Shown: positions 17,822 through 25,388 of the stretch, in pieces | Layout of the letters: each line of letters begins with the position of its first letter | How positions within the stretch are numbered: position 1 is the stretch's first letter | DNA from: Pantoea anthophila | GTDB taxonomy: Bacteria; Pseudomonadota; Gammaproteobacteria; Enterobacterales; Enterobacteriaceae | DNA length: 64,000 nucleotides | Assembly: GCF_006494375.1 (NCBI RefSeq) | Contig: NZ_VHIZ01000064.1 | Span: 1 to 64,000, forward strand | Reading direction: 5' to 3' | Translations under genes and position numbers: made by a program | Notes under the pieces: generated by a model | Told to the model about the DNA's origin: nothing | The model's input: the letters and a program-made list of their open reading frames with translations, nothing else | Databases searched by the model: none

Positions 17822-18659
17822 GTTGCTGTTCCTGCTGCTGGTGGCAAAAGTCGGTGTCGGAGCAGACAAACATCCGCGTGCCCTGATCGTCCATCACCAC
17901 CTCATCGAGATAGCTGTGGCGCGAGCCACACAGCGCGCAGGGTTCATCCCACTGCTGCACGGTAAACGGGTGATCGTCGAAGTCGAGGCTCTCGACGCGG
18001 GTGTAAGGCGGCAGCGCGTAGATGCGCTTTTCACGTCCGGCACCAAACAGCTGCAGCGCGGGCATCATGTCCATTTTCGGGTTGTCGAATTTGGGGATGG
18101 GTGACGGGTCCATCACGTAGCGGCCGTTGACCCTGACCGGATAAGCATAAGTCGTGGCGATATGGCCATAGCGGGCGATATCTTCATAGAGTTTCACCTG
18201 CATGATGCCGTACTCCTCCAGCGCATGCAGGAGGCGGGTTTCGGTTTCACGCGGTTCGATAAAACGCAGCGGCTCCGGGATCGGCACCTGGAAAATCAGG
18301 ATCTGATCCTCCTCCAGCGGCGTTTCCGGGATGCGGTGACGCGTCTGGATCAGCGTGGCATCGCTGGTGCGTTCGGTGGTGGCCGCACCGCTGACCCGCT
18401 GAAAGAAGTGGCGGATCGACACCGCATTGGTGGTGTCATCAGCCCCCTGGTCGATCACCTTAAGCACATCCTGATCGCCAATCACACTGGCGGTGATCTG
18501 GATGCCGCCGGTGCCCCAGCCGTAAGGCATCGGCATCTCGCGCCCGGCAAACGGCACCTGATAGCCGGGGATCGCCACCGCTTTCAGGATAGCGCGACGA
18601 ATAGTGCGTTTGGTCTGCTCATCGAGATAACCGTTGTTGTAACCCGTGAGTTCAGCCAT
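17811..18659 (-). CDS. phnJ: Alpha-D-ribose 1-methylphosphonate 5-phosphate C-P lyase PhnJ
   Basis: Radical SAM enzyme of 282 residues that cleaves the carbon-phosphorus bond. The iron-sulfur ligands C241, C244 and C266, the thiyl-radical C272 and the glycyl-radical G32 (AIPGYQ) all stand at the same numbers as in E. coli, so it should be active. The start at 18659 gives the MAELTGYNNGYLDEQTKR beginning typical of the family and overlaps phnI by 8 bp. A longer frame to 18968 is a shadow of phnI. Confidence 0.96.
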   Translation of the reverse strand: MAELTGYNNGYLDEQTKRTIRRAILKAVAIPGYQVPFAGREMPMPYGWGTGGIQITASVIGDQDVLKVIDQGADDTTNAVSIRHFFQRVSGAATTERTSDATLIQTRHRIPETPLEEDQILIFQVPIPEPLRFIEPRETETRLLHALEEYGIMQVKLYEDIARYGHIATTYAYPVRVNGRYVMDPSPIPKFDNPKMDMMPALQLFGAGREKRIYALPPYTRVESLDFDDHPFTVQQWDEPCALCGSRHSYLDEVVMDDQGTRMFVCSDTDFCHQQQEQQHAQ

Positions 18660-19734
18660 GTTTTCGCTCCTGATAGTCATCCTGCAGCTGTTTGAGCAGC
18701 GCCAGCTCCGCCTGAAAATCGACGTAGTGCGGCAGCTTGAGATGGGAGACGAAGCCTGCCGCTTCCACGTTGTCGGCGTGCGACAACACAAACTCCTCAT
18801 CCTGCGCCGGGCTGGTGACGCGCTCCTGCTGTTCGCGGCTTTGCAGCGCCCGGTCCACCAGCGCCATCGCCATCGCCTTGCGTTCCGCCCGGCCAAACAC
18901 CAGCCCGTAACCCCGGGTAAAGTGCGGCGCGGCGTCTTCGCGGTGGGCCACGCCGTTGACCATCTCACACTCGGTCAGCAGCACTTCCCCAATCTCCAGT
19001 TCAAAGCCCAGCTCTTCGGGACAGATGCTGACGCTGACATAGCCGGTGCGGATCTCCCCGGCAAACGGGTGGGTGCGCCCATAGCCCCGCTGCGTCGAGT
19101 AGCCAAGCGCCAGCAGAAAGCCTTCGTCGCCGCGCACCAGCTGTTGCAGCCGTGCCGCGCGCGAGGCGGGAAACGCCATCGGTTCGCGGGTGATATCGGT
19201 CGGCTCACTGCCGTCATCCTCCTCCGCAGCCGCCAGCCCTTCGCGGCTCATCATGCTGAACATGTGCGGGCAGCTTTCCGCGACCGGCCGATCATCCCGC
19301 GGCGCGGCAGGCGTTTCGCCATTGGCCAGCAGCGTGAAGTCGAGCAGACGGTGGCTGTAATCACAGGTCGGGCCGAGCACCTGGCCGCCCGGCAGATCTT
19401 TATAGACCGCCGAAATGCGGCGTTCGATACGCATCGTCCCGGTCGCCAGCGGGCGACTCTCCGCCAGCCGTGGCAGCGTGGTGCGAAAGGCGCGCAGCAG
19501 AAAAATTGCTTCGACCAGGTCGCCGCTGGCCTGCTTAATCGCCAGCGCCGCCAGTTCCGGATCGTAAATCCCCCCTTCGGTCATCACCCGATCCACCGCC
19601 AGACCCAGCTGCTGCGCCACCTGATCGCAGCCGAGTTCAGCCACGGCCCGATCGCCACGCCGCAGATCGGCCTGCAGCTGGTGGGCATGCGTAATCGCTT
19701 TTTCGCCCCCTTTTACCGCGACATACATCAACAC
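18652..19734 (-). CDS. phnI: C-P lyase core subunit PhnI
   Basis: Core subunit of 360 residues of the PhnG2H2I2J2 complex; with PhnG, PhnH and PhnL it installs the phosphonate on ribose-triphosphate, and alone it has nucleosidase activity. Begins MLMYVAVKGGEKAI, as in the family, and overlaps phnH by 7 bp and phnJ by 8 bp, a sign of tight translational coupling. No breaks seen. Confidence 0.94.
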   Translation of the reverse strand: MLMYVAVKGGEKAITHAHQLQADLRRGDRAVAELGCDQVAQQLGLAVDRVMTEGGIYDPELAALAIKQASGDLVEAIFLLRAFRTTLPRLAESRPLATGTMRIERRISAVYKDLPGGQVLGPTCDYSHRLLDFTLLANGETPAAPRDDRPVAESCPHMFSMMSREGLAAAEEDDGSEPTDITREPMAFPASRAARLQQLVRGDEGFLLALGYSTQRGYGRTHPFAGEIRTGYVSVSICPEELGFELEIGEVLLTECEMVNGVAHREDAAPHFTRGYGLVFGRAERKAMAMALVDRALQSREQQERVTSPAQDEEFVLSHADNVEAAGFVSHLKLPHYVDFQAELALLKQLQDDYQERKHG

Positions 19735-20303
19735 ACCTCCACAACGGTGGTACGCGGCACGGCCATGATCGCTTCGCCGCAGGTGAAGATGAGATCCACC
19801 CCCTGCGGAAACGGATGCGGCCGGGTGCGCAGATAGTCCAGCACGCTCTCCGGCAGCTGCGGCGCAATGGCGCGGGTTTCGCGCAGGCCGGGGCCGGAGA
19901 GTCGCAGCGTCAGACCGCCATTCAGCGAGGGCACTTCGATAATCAGCGTGGTGCTTTTTTCCGGTGACAGGTTATCCCCCGCCGCAAACGCCGTCGGGTC
20001 GGGCTGCGCCGCCGCATGGCTCAGGGCAAAAGGCGCATCCTGCCGGGTGGTGATCGGCGCGCCGGTATGGAAGCGCAGATTGTTGCGCAGCTGTTCGTTG
20101 TCGATTTTCGCATCCAGCCAGACCGGACTCTCCTGATCGACCAGCGTCAGCAGCAGCGCCGTGGCTGCCGGAGAGAGCGCACCCCAGCCCTGCTGCAGCG
20201 GCAGCGAGACCATCACGCCCGGCTCACTCATCGCCTTCAGGATGCGGCGAAAGGCGCGCTGCGCGTCCGCAACAGGGTGGTTGAAACTTGCCAGTAAAGT
20301 CAT
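19728..20303 (-). CDS. phnH: C-P lyase core subunit PhnH
   Basis: Subunit of 191 residues of the C-P lyase core, with the PLP-transferase-like fold but without a cofactor lysine role. Family features include FNHPVADAQRAFRRILKAMS at the N-terminus and GPGLRETRAI near the C-terminus. Start overlaps the phnG stop by one base (TGATG). Confidence 0.94.
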   Translation of the reverse strand: MTLLASFNHPVADAQRAFRRILKAMSEPGVMVSLPLQQGWGALSPAATALLLTLVDQESPVWLDAKIDNEQLRNNLRFHTGAPITTRQDAPFALSHAAAQPDPTAFAAGDNLSPEKSTTLIIEVPSLNGGLTLRLSGPGLRETRAIAPQLPESVLDYLRTRPHPFPQGVDLIFTCGEAIMAVPRTTVVEVC

Positions 20304-20749
20304 CAGTTATCTCCGCGAACCAGCGTAAAGAAATCCACTTTGCTGCTGGCGATTTCGCGCGCGCGCAGCTGTCGCTGCTCTTCACGCCACGCCGCCAGCG
20401 GGGTAATAATCTTCTCTTCCAGCAGCGGCCGGGTTTCCGGCTGCTGCAACAGTGCATCCAGCAGGGCGCAGCGCTCAGCGTGCGCCTTGTCGCGTCCTAA
20501 CAGGTAGCTGTATCCCAGGGTGCCGTCGCTCAGCTGCACCACGGCGCGGGTCACCGTGGCATCACCCATCACAAAGCGTTTCCCGGTGGCCCCCGTTCGC
20601 GCCTGCAGCCGCGTCATGCCGATTTCGGCCGGGCGGATCAGGGTAAACTCGGGGTGAAGATTCAGCGCCTGCCAGTGCGCTTCAAGCCGCGCGGCGTTGC
20701 TGTGTGCCAGCACCGACAGCCAGCGCTGGCGATCCGTTTGCTGTTCCAT
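20303..20749 (-). CDS. phnG: C-P lyase core subunit PhnG
   Basis: Subunit of 148 residues, close to the 150 of E. coli PhnG. Conserved start (RQRWLSVLAHS) and the GYSYLLGRDKAHAERCALLD segment. It shares one base with the phnF stop, so regulator and lyase subunits are in one transcription unit. Confidence 0.94.
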   Translation of the reverse strand: MEQQTDRQRWLSVLAHSNAARLEAHWQALNLHPEFTLIRPAEIGMTRLQARTGATGKRFVMGDATVTRAVVQLSDGTLGYSYLLGRDKAHAERCALLDALLQQPETRPLLEEKIITPLAAWREEQRQLRAREIASSKVDFFTLVRGDN

Positions 20750-21462
20750 CAGTGCTCCAGAGTCAGTTCGATCATGTCACCGCGGGTCAGGCTGACGGAG
20801 TATTCTGCCAGCGCACCATCTGCGGTTTTGTTCAGGGTCCGCACGCAGAGCAGCGGCGCATGGAGTGCGATATCGAGCTGACGGCACTCCTTCGCCTGCG
20901 CCCGGCGGGTGCTGATGCGGGTCTGGGTGCGCACCAGCTGCTTGCCGGTGTGCTCCACCAGAAAGTCGTGCAGCGAGCCGCTGTTAAAGCGCTGAAGCTG
21001 CGGCCACCAGCTGAGGTCGGCAAGGAAGTGGTTAATCAGGCAGAGCGGCACGCCGTTGGCGCGGCGCAGGGTACGCAGATGAATGACGTTATCGCCCTCT
21101 TTCACGCCCAGCGCACTGGCCACGTCACTGCTGGCCGGACGCAGCACCGCCAGCAGCCGTTCGCTGGTCGGGTGACTTCCCTGCTCCAGCAGGTTCTGAC
21201 TGAAGCGCGCCTGGGAATGCAGCGGATAGTCATACGGGCGCATCAGCACCAGGATGCCCACGCCGTGACGGCGTTGCAGCAGCCCTTTCTGCACCAGCTC
21301 ATCGACGGCCCGGCGCAGCGTGTGGCGATTCACTTCGTAGTGGTCGGCCAGCTGCTGTTCGGAAGGCAGATAGTCGCCGCAGCGGTAACGCTCTTTCAGC
21401 GCCTGCTCCAGCTGCGCGGCAACAGCCTGGTAGACAGTGGTCGGATGTCTGGATAACTCCAT
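20749..21462 (-). CDS. phnF: GntR-family regulator PhnF
   Basis: Transcription regulator of 237 residues with a GntR winged helix (about 10-75, containing YLPSEQQLADHYEVNRHTLRRA) and a C-terminal UTRA ligand domain. Start ATG at 21462 aligns with E. coli PhnF (MELSRHPT against MHLSTHPT); a GTG just upstream at 21465 has slightly better ribosome-site spacing. First gene of the lyase operon. A 20-bp palindrome between the Pho-box promoter and this gene could be its own operator. Confidence 0.92.
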   Translation of the reverse strand: MELSRHPTTVYQAVAAQLEQALKERYRCGDYLPSEQQLADHYEVNRHTLRRAVDELVQKGLLQRRHGVGILVLMRPYDYPLHSQARFSQNLLEQGSHPTSERLLAVLRPASSDVASALGVKEGDNVIHLRTLRRANGVPLCLINHFLADLSWWPQLQRFNSGSLHDFLVEHTGKQLVRTQTRISTRRAQAKECRQLDIALHAPLLCVRTLNKTADGALAEYSVSLTRGDMIELTLEH

Positions 21463-21496
21463 CACGATGAAATCCTCACGGGTTACGGAGTGGGAA

Positions 21497-21516
21497 CGCA
21501 GTGAAAAATCACTGCG
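21497..21516 (-). promoter_or_regulatory. Palindrome in the phnF leader, possible PhnF operator
   Basis: CGCAGTGAAAAATCACTGCG: two perfect 8-bp arms around four A residues. It sits just downstream of the expected transcription start and 34 bp before phnF, a good position for GntR-type autorepression. An RNA hairpin is the alternative. Confidence 0.5.
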
Positions 21517-21525
21517 GGATGGCGT

Positions 21526-21582
21526 TACCTTGACGGCTTCAGATGACAGCAGCGTGACGGCGGGGTGAAGGTGCGGTGAACG
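21526..21582 (-). promoter_or_regulatory. Tandem Pho box upstream of phnF
   Basis: On the minus strand CGTTCAC, CCTTCAC, CCGTCAC and CTGTCAT occur at exact 11-bp intervals (left edges 21576, 21565, 21554 and 21543). Only the last is a perfect half-site, so affinity may be lower than at phnC. The hexamer at the expected -10 position (AAGGTA, 21526-21531) is poor, as expected for an activator-dependent promoter. Confidence 0.75.
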
Positions 21583-21595
21583 TGGGAATGGGGTG

Positions 21596-22300
21596 TCAGA
21601 CGCTGCGGGTCAGTCCCCCATCAATCCGGATATTCTGCCCGGTGATGTAGGCGGCACCTTCGGACAGCAGAAAGGCGATCGTGGCGGCCACCTCTTCAGC
21701 CTTGCCGTAGCGTTTCATCGGCACGCTCTGGCGGCGTTCGTCGGTGGCGGGCAGCGAGTCAATCCAGCCGGGCAGCACGTTGTTCATCCGGACGTTGTCC
21801 GCGGCATAGCGGTCGGCAAAGAGTCTGGTGAAGCTGGCGAGACCGGCGCGAAACACGGCGGAGGTCGGGAACATCTCTGTCGGCTCAAAGGTCCACGCCG
21901 AAGAGATATTGACGATGGCCCCGCCACCCTGAGCTGCCATGATCGGTGCCACCAGACGCGCCATGCGCACGGCGCTGAGGAAATAGACCTCCATGCCTGT
22001 CTGCCACGCGTCATCCGTGAGGTCGGGAATGTCGGCTCGTGGGCCATGACCCGCCGAGTTGACCAGGCCGTCAATCCGTCCCCACCGCTGCATGACCTGG
22101 TCTACCAGCTGCTGCACATCCGCCTGTGACTGATTGGAACCCGTCACACCGATCCCCCCCAGCTGCCGCGCCAGCGCCTCGCCCTTACCGGAAGAGGATA
22201 AGATTGCGACGCGGTATCCCTCATCCGCCAGCCTGCGCGCGGCGGCTGCGCCCATGCCCGATCCGCCAGCCGTAATGATGGCGACTTTTTCTGCGGTCAT
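21596..22300 (-). CDS. Short-chain dehydrogenase/reductase family protein lacking the usual Tyr/Lys
   Basis: Rossmann-fold SDR of 234 residues: an AGGSGMG-type nucleotide motif near residues 11-17, NSAG near 81 and S133/S134 in NISSAW. The catalytic YxxxK is not there: the aligned positions read S147-A-V-F-R151. It may use another mechanism or bind without reducing. AAGGAG lies 6 nt before the ATG at 22300; the frame to 22330 is open but has no such site. Divergent from a LysR gene with a 102-bp shared control region, so it is the probable regulated target. Confidence 0.82.
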   Translation of the reverse strand: MTAEKVAIITAGGSGMGAAAARRLADEGYRVAILSSSGKGEALARQLGGIGVTGSNQSQADVQQLVDQVMQRWGRIDGLVNSAGHGPRADIPDLTDDAWQTGMEVYFLSAVRMARLVAPIMAAQGGGAIVNISSAWTFEPTEMFPTSAVFRAGLASFTRLFADRYAADNVRMNNVLPGWIDSLPATDERRQSVPMKRYGKAEEVAATIAFLLSEGAAYITGQNIRIDGGLTRSV

Positions 22301-22350
22301 CTTTTGCTCCTTTTGCTGTGAAAAACACATCTTCGCAGGAAAGCGGTGTA

Positions 22351-22364
22351 TTATCGCGCGATAA
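22351..22364. promoter_or_regulatory. Palindromic operator candidate between SDR and LysR genes
   Basis: TTATCGCGCGATAA is a perfect 14-bp palindrome with extra symmetry outside it, in the 102-bp divergent intergenic region. It contains a T-N11-A pattern as in LysR boxes. Location supports binding by the LysR protein encoded next to it. Confidence 0.5.
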
Positions 22365-22402
22365 ATAAACCTCTGAGCATGTAAAAAAACTACAGGATAA
22401 CT

Positions 22403-23278
22403 ATGCCACTCTCACGTCGCGGTCTGCCCTCACTGAATGCCCTGCGGGCGTTTGAAGCCGCTGGCCGGAAGCTGAGTTTCCGTGCGGCGGCGGAGGAGCT
22501 GGGCGTCACGCAGGGGGCGGTTGCGCAGCAGATTCGCGCACTGGAGGATCATCTGGGCATCCGCCTGTTTAACCGGCTTGCGCGCGGGCTTTCACTGACG
22601 CCGCAGGGGGCGGCCTGGCTTGCTGACGTGACGCGCGCGTTTGATATGCTGGTCGAATCAACGGACCGATTGCTGGCGCGCCCGGATGTGGTGACGATCA
22701 GCGTGACGCCGACCGTCGCCGCCAGACTGCTGATCCCCCGGCTGGGCCAGCTTCAGGCAGACCTTCCTGACATTGAGTTGCGCACCGTCGCCACCGAGGC
22801 CCTGTCCGATTTTTCCCGTGATCAGGTAGATATCGCGGTGCGGCTGTCACGAACCGCCCTGCCCGCGACTCTGGAGAGCGCGCTGCTGTTTCGTCAGCAT
22901 CTGATCGCCGTTGCCAGCCCACGTCTGCTGGAGGGGCTCAGCCTGCCGCTGAGCGCCCGTCAGATCGCGTCGCTTCCGCTATTGCATGACGCGCATGACG
23001 GCTGGCCGCACTTCCTGCAGCAGGACGGAAAGCTGCCCGGCGCCCGCTTTAACCAGACCACCCTTGCACTGGATGCCGCGATGGCCGGACAGGGCGTGGC
23101 GCTGACGAGCCGGGCTTTTGTGCAGGCCGATATCAAAGCGGGTCGGCTGGTCGTGGTGGCTGACGCGGGCGATAGCGCAGGTGACTATTATCTGGTGCGC
23201 AAACGTACGGATCTGCCTGGCAGGGCTGCGCAGGCGGTGTGGGAATGGTGCCTGGATCATCTCGGCGAATGTCCCTGA
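22403..23278 (+). CDS. LysR-family transcription regulator (GcvA-like)
   Basis: Regulator of 291 residues. Winged helix-turn-helix at about 8-67 (SLNALRAFEAAGRKLSFRAA, then GVTQGAVAQQIRALEDHLG) and a LysR substrate domain from about 92. The HTH resembles GcvA/AmpR-type members. AGGA lies 6 nt before the ATG. Divergent from the SDR gene at 21596-22300; it probably autoregulates and controls that gene. The inducer is unknown. Confidence 0.9.
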   Translation: MPLSRRGLPSLNALRAFEAAGRKLSFRAAAEELGVTQGAVAQQIRALEDHLGIRLFNRLARGLSLTPQGAAWLADVTRAFDMLVESTDRLLARPDVVTISVTPTVAARLLIPRLGQLQADLPDIELRTVATEALSDFSRDQVDIAVRLSRTALPATLESALLFRQHLIAVASPRLLEGLSLPLSARQIASLPLLHDAHDGWPHFLQQDGKLPGARFNQTTLALDAAMAGQGVALTSRAFVQADIKAGRLVVVADAGDSAGDYYLVRKRTDLPGRAAQAVWEWCLDHLGECP

Positions 23279-23311
23279 ACCGCGCATCGCCACTTAAACG
23301 CGTTAACCTTC

Positions 23312-23338
23312 TGATTATCCGTTGATCTCAGATAATCA
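23312..23338. other. Inverted repeat after the LysR gene
   Basis: TGATTATC and GATAATCA face each other across 11 bp, 33 bp after the LysR stop. No T-run. It could be a weak terminator or a binding site for the next gene. Confidence 0.3.
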
Positions 23339-23448
23339 CTGACTGAACAGATGAAGTCTGCTTCCCTTTTCTGTCCGTTAAGCGTCAAGTTTTCTTATGA
23401 ACACCCGATATTATTATCAGGCTTCTTTCACACAACATGGAGAGAGTA

Positions 23449-24264
23449 ATGATTAGCTCAATCGATAACGGGTTCAAAGAGAGTGACGTTTTCAGCAAGC
23501 AGGAGAATATGCCCAAAACTATTCCGCTTGCCCGGGAGACGGTAAACAGGCTGATTGCAGATGCCCCTTCTTCGACCACACAGCTCAGCAAGGAGGCAAT
23601 AGATAAAAACCTGAAAGAAGTGATTCAGATACGCAACAGCACTATCGAAAAAAACAGCAGCACGACGAACGGCATTACCAACGATATTGATACCTATTTT
23701 TCCGCTTTACAGTCCCACTCCTCTCTTTCTAAAACCGATATGTCCGGACTGATTTCCGATGCCCTGCACTCCTATACCGGCTCCGGTAACTCCACAACCC
23801 TTTCAATGGATCTGGCCGTCACCCAGGGCATGTTAAATAAACTGGTTGAGCGATTTGTTCCTGCGGATCAGCAGGCTGAGAGTTACCGTGAAGTGGAAAA
23901 GTTTGTGTCAGATAAGGCCTCTGCGCAGGATGCTGTCCTGCAGGATCTGACCCAGCGCTCACTGGATATCGCCCGCCAGTACGGCGACACGGCAGGCGTC
24001 ACGCAGTTTGAGCAACAGCTGGATAGCATCAGTCACGGTGAGCATGCGACGCAGAAAGAACGGGATGCCATGCTCAGCATCACTGACACCACAGCGAGCA
24101 GCGCCGGCTGGTTATCCGCCTTCACGCAGCTGGTGCACAACAGCGGTGATAATGACTTTTTCAAACGCATCAGCTATGACCATATTTCACAGCTGGCAAC
24201 CCGCATCGAGCAGTTCAATAACAAGGCAAACCATTTTGACGCGGGCTTCTCGCTGACGCAATAA
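23449..24264 (+). CDS. Unrecognised Ser/Thr-rich helical protein
   Basis: I do not recognise this 271-residue protein. It is rich in Ser, Thr, Asn, Asp and Gln, predicted to be largely helical, with no signal peptide, membrane segment or obvious catalytic motif. The N-terminal 90 residues look flexible, with runs such as NSSTTNG. The composition resembles secreted effectors or structural secretion proteins, but no secretion genes or HrpL-type promoter are nearby. Start at 23449 because GGAGAG precedes it; ATG at 23437 is the alternative. Codons are more A+T rich than in the phn genes. A strong terminator follows. Confidence 0.65.
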   Translation: MISSIDNGFKESDVFSKQENMPKTIPLARETVNRLIADAPSSTTQLSKEAIDKNLKEVIQIRNSTIEKNSSTTNGITNDIDTYFSALQSHSSLSKTDMSGLISDALHSYTGSGNSTTLSMDLAVTQGMLNKLVERFVPADQQAESYREVEKFVSDKASAQDAVLQDLTQRSLDIARQYGDTAGVTQFEQQLDSISHGEHATQKERDAMLSITDTTASSAGWLSAFTQLVHNSGDNDFFKRISYDHISQLATRIEQFNNKANHFDAGFSLTQ

Positions 24265-24288
24265 CGTGGCCTGAGCCGGGTAATGAGG

Positions 24289-24313
24289 GGTAAGCCTGAC
24301 AGGCTTACCTTTT
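24289..24313 (+). terminator. Rho-independent terminator
   Basis: GGTAAGCCT/AGGCTTACC, 9-bp stem with a 3-nt loop, followed by TTTT. Ends the transcript of the unrecognised gene 25 bp upstream. Confidence 0.85.
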
Positions 24314-24364
24314 CCCGTTGCCGCTGGTTTTCAGCCGACACATGCTGTATCTTTGCGAACTATC

Positions 24365-24382
24365 GTACTAGTTCACAGGTAC
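24365..24382 (+). promoter_or_regulatory. TrpR-type operator before the chorismate mutase gene
   Basis: GTACTAGTTCACAGGTAC matches the ideal trp operator GTACTAGTTAACTAGTAC at 15 of 18 positions, including both outer GTAC/GTAC arms and one full CTAG core. It ends 4 bp before the ATG and covers the ribosome-binding region, so repressor there would block a nearby promoter or elongation. Confidence 0.6.
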
Positions 24383-24386
24383 AGAA

Positions 24387-24695
24387 ATGATGTTCGCCAC
24401 ACTTGAAGAGGTCAGAAAAGAGATTGATCGGATCGATGTTCAGCTCGTGAGCATGATTGCTCAGCGTGCTGAATGTGTGAAAGCTGCGGCAACGTTCAAA
24501 GCCGATCACGCCGCAGTACGCGCGCCAGACCGGGTGCAGCAGGTCATTGATAAAGTCTGCCGACTCGCGGCGGAGAAAGGACTTCCTGAGGTCATTATTG
24601 CGAAGGTGTACAGGAGCATGATTGAGGCGTTCATAGAGTATGAACTTGCGCACCATGCGCAGATCGGCGACAACCCACCTGACCCGGTGAATTAA
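24387..24695 (+). CDS. AroQ-class chorismate mutase family protein
   Basis: Single-domain all-helical protein of 102 residues, related to PchB and the mutase domain of PheA. Active-site residues are visible: R10, R27, K38 and R49. The Gln that closes the site in PchB (Q90) is replaced by E86, as in some chorismate mutases. Expected reaction is chorismate to prephenate; isochorismate-pyruvate lyase activity is less likely but open. No signal peptide, so cytoplasmic. The TrpR-like site directly upstream suggests control by tryptophan, as for aroH. No biosynthetic neighbours. Confidence 0.82.
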   Translation: MMFATLEEVRKEIDRIDVQLVSMIAQRAECVKAAATFKADHAAVRAPDRVQQVIDKVCRLAAEKGLPEVIIAKVYRSMIEAFIEYELAHHAQIGDNPPDPVN

Positions 24696-24791
24696 TCTCT
24701 TTGTGCGTGCGTGTCATTACCGGGACAGAGGCTGTCTGATGGGGCGAACATGGCGACAGCTATCAGCGATCATTTAATGAAAGGCGCAGAA

Positions 24792-24813
24792 TGAGGCCGG
24801 CGAACCGGCCTCA
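24792..24813. terminator. Hairpin terminator between chorismate mutase and bor genes
   Basis: TGAGGCCGG/CCGGCCTCA with loop CGAA: a 9-bp perfect stem between convergent genes. T-rich sequence follows on the minus strand, so it mainly serves the lipoprotein gene and may act both ways. Confidence 0.65.
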
Positions 24814-24820
24814 GGCATGA

Positions 24821-25111
24821 TCAGATGGCGCAATAAACGCGCGCTTCACGTGGCGTGTAGATACCAAACGTCACCACGCTCAGTAAGCCATTAACAAAGG
24901 TCTGCTGCACTTCAACCCGACTGACTTTTTCCTGGCCGCCGCAGACCTGCGCCGCATCAATGCTCTTACGCTGACCGATACCTGAAACAAAGAACGGCTG
25001 GCTGGTGGTTTTCGTCGCCGCGCCAACCTGATTCTGTTTCATTACGAAAGTCTGCTGCGCACAGCCGGTTAAACTCAGAGCCAACAGCGCCGCAACACAA
25101 AGCTTGTTCAT
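24821..25111 (-). CDS. bor: Bor-family lipoprotein
   Basis: Outer-membrane lipoprotein of 96 residues. Signal peptide ends in lipobox LTGC, with acylated C17, followed by AQQTFVMKQNQ, close to phage lambda Bor (LTGCAQQTF). VSGIGQRKSIDAAQVCGG, VQQTFVNGLLS and GIYTPREARVYC also match. Bor/Iss proteins increase serum survival in E. coli and are expressed from prophages; here no phage genes are near, so it is a domesticated copy. AAGGAT precedes the start by 6 nt. Confidence 0.92.
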   Translation of the reverse strand: MNKLCVAALLALSLTGCAQQTFVMKQNQVGAATKTTSQPFFVSGIGQRKSIDAAQVCGGQEKVSRVEVQQTFVNGLLSVVTFGIYTPREARVYCAI

Positions 25112-25146
25112 AAATATCCTTATCGTTTGAAATGTACAAATAAATG

Positions 25147-25167
25147 CTGAGTGAAATCATCACTCAG
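25147..25167 (-). terminator. Hairpin upstream of bor, probable end of the GNAT transcript
   Basis: CTGAGTGA/TCACTCAG stem with a 5-nt loop. On the minus strand it is followed by CATTTATTT, so it could end transcription from the GNAT gene at 25389-25862. Confidence 0.5.
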
Positions 25168-25388
25168 CCAGCCATCAGGTTATCGACAGCGAAAGCGAAA
25201 ACATTAGAAATATTTTTGAATGATGACTGTGCTTCTCGCTCGCCGCAGCATAAAAGCTTTGTTACAGCTCACGCAGCAGTGACTCAGGCTTCCTGCTTAT
25301 AGCGAATTCTGGTATCCCGTCGGTCTGCTTTGGGACAGAAGTGGACATTCTGATGACAGGCGGAGATAAGCAACAGAGAGCAGGTCAG

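Noticed and set aside
15243..17965. Very long plus-strand frames across phnM, phnL and phnK
   Set aside because: Antisense shadows of three well-conserved genes; composition is Gln/His/Arg-rich without domains.
23340..23448. HrpL-type (type III secretion) promoter before the unrecognised gene
   Set aside because: No GGAACC-N15/16-CCAC pattern was found, so an effector role has no promoter support.
25112..25210. PhoP box upstream of bor
   Set aside because: Only a poor match to the GTTTA-N5-GTTTA direct repeat was seen.
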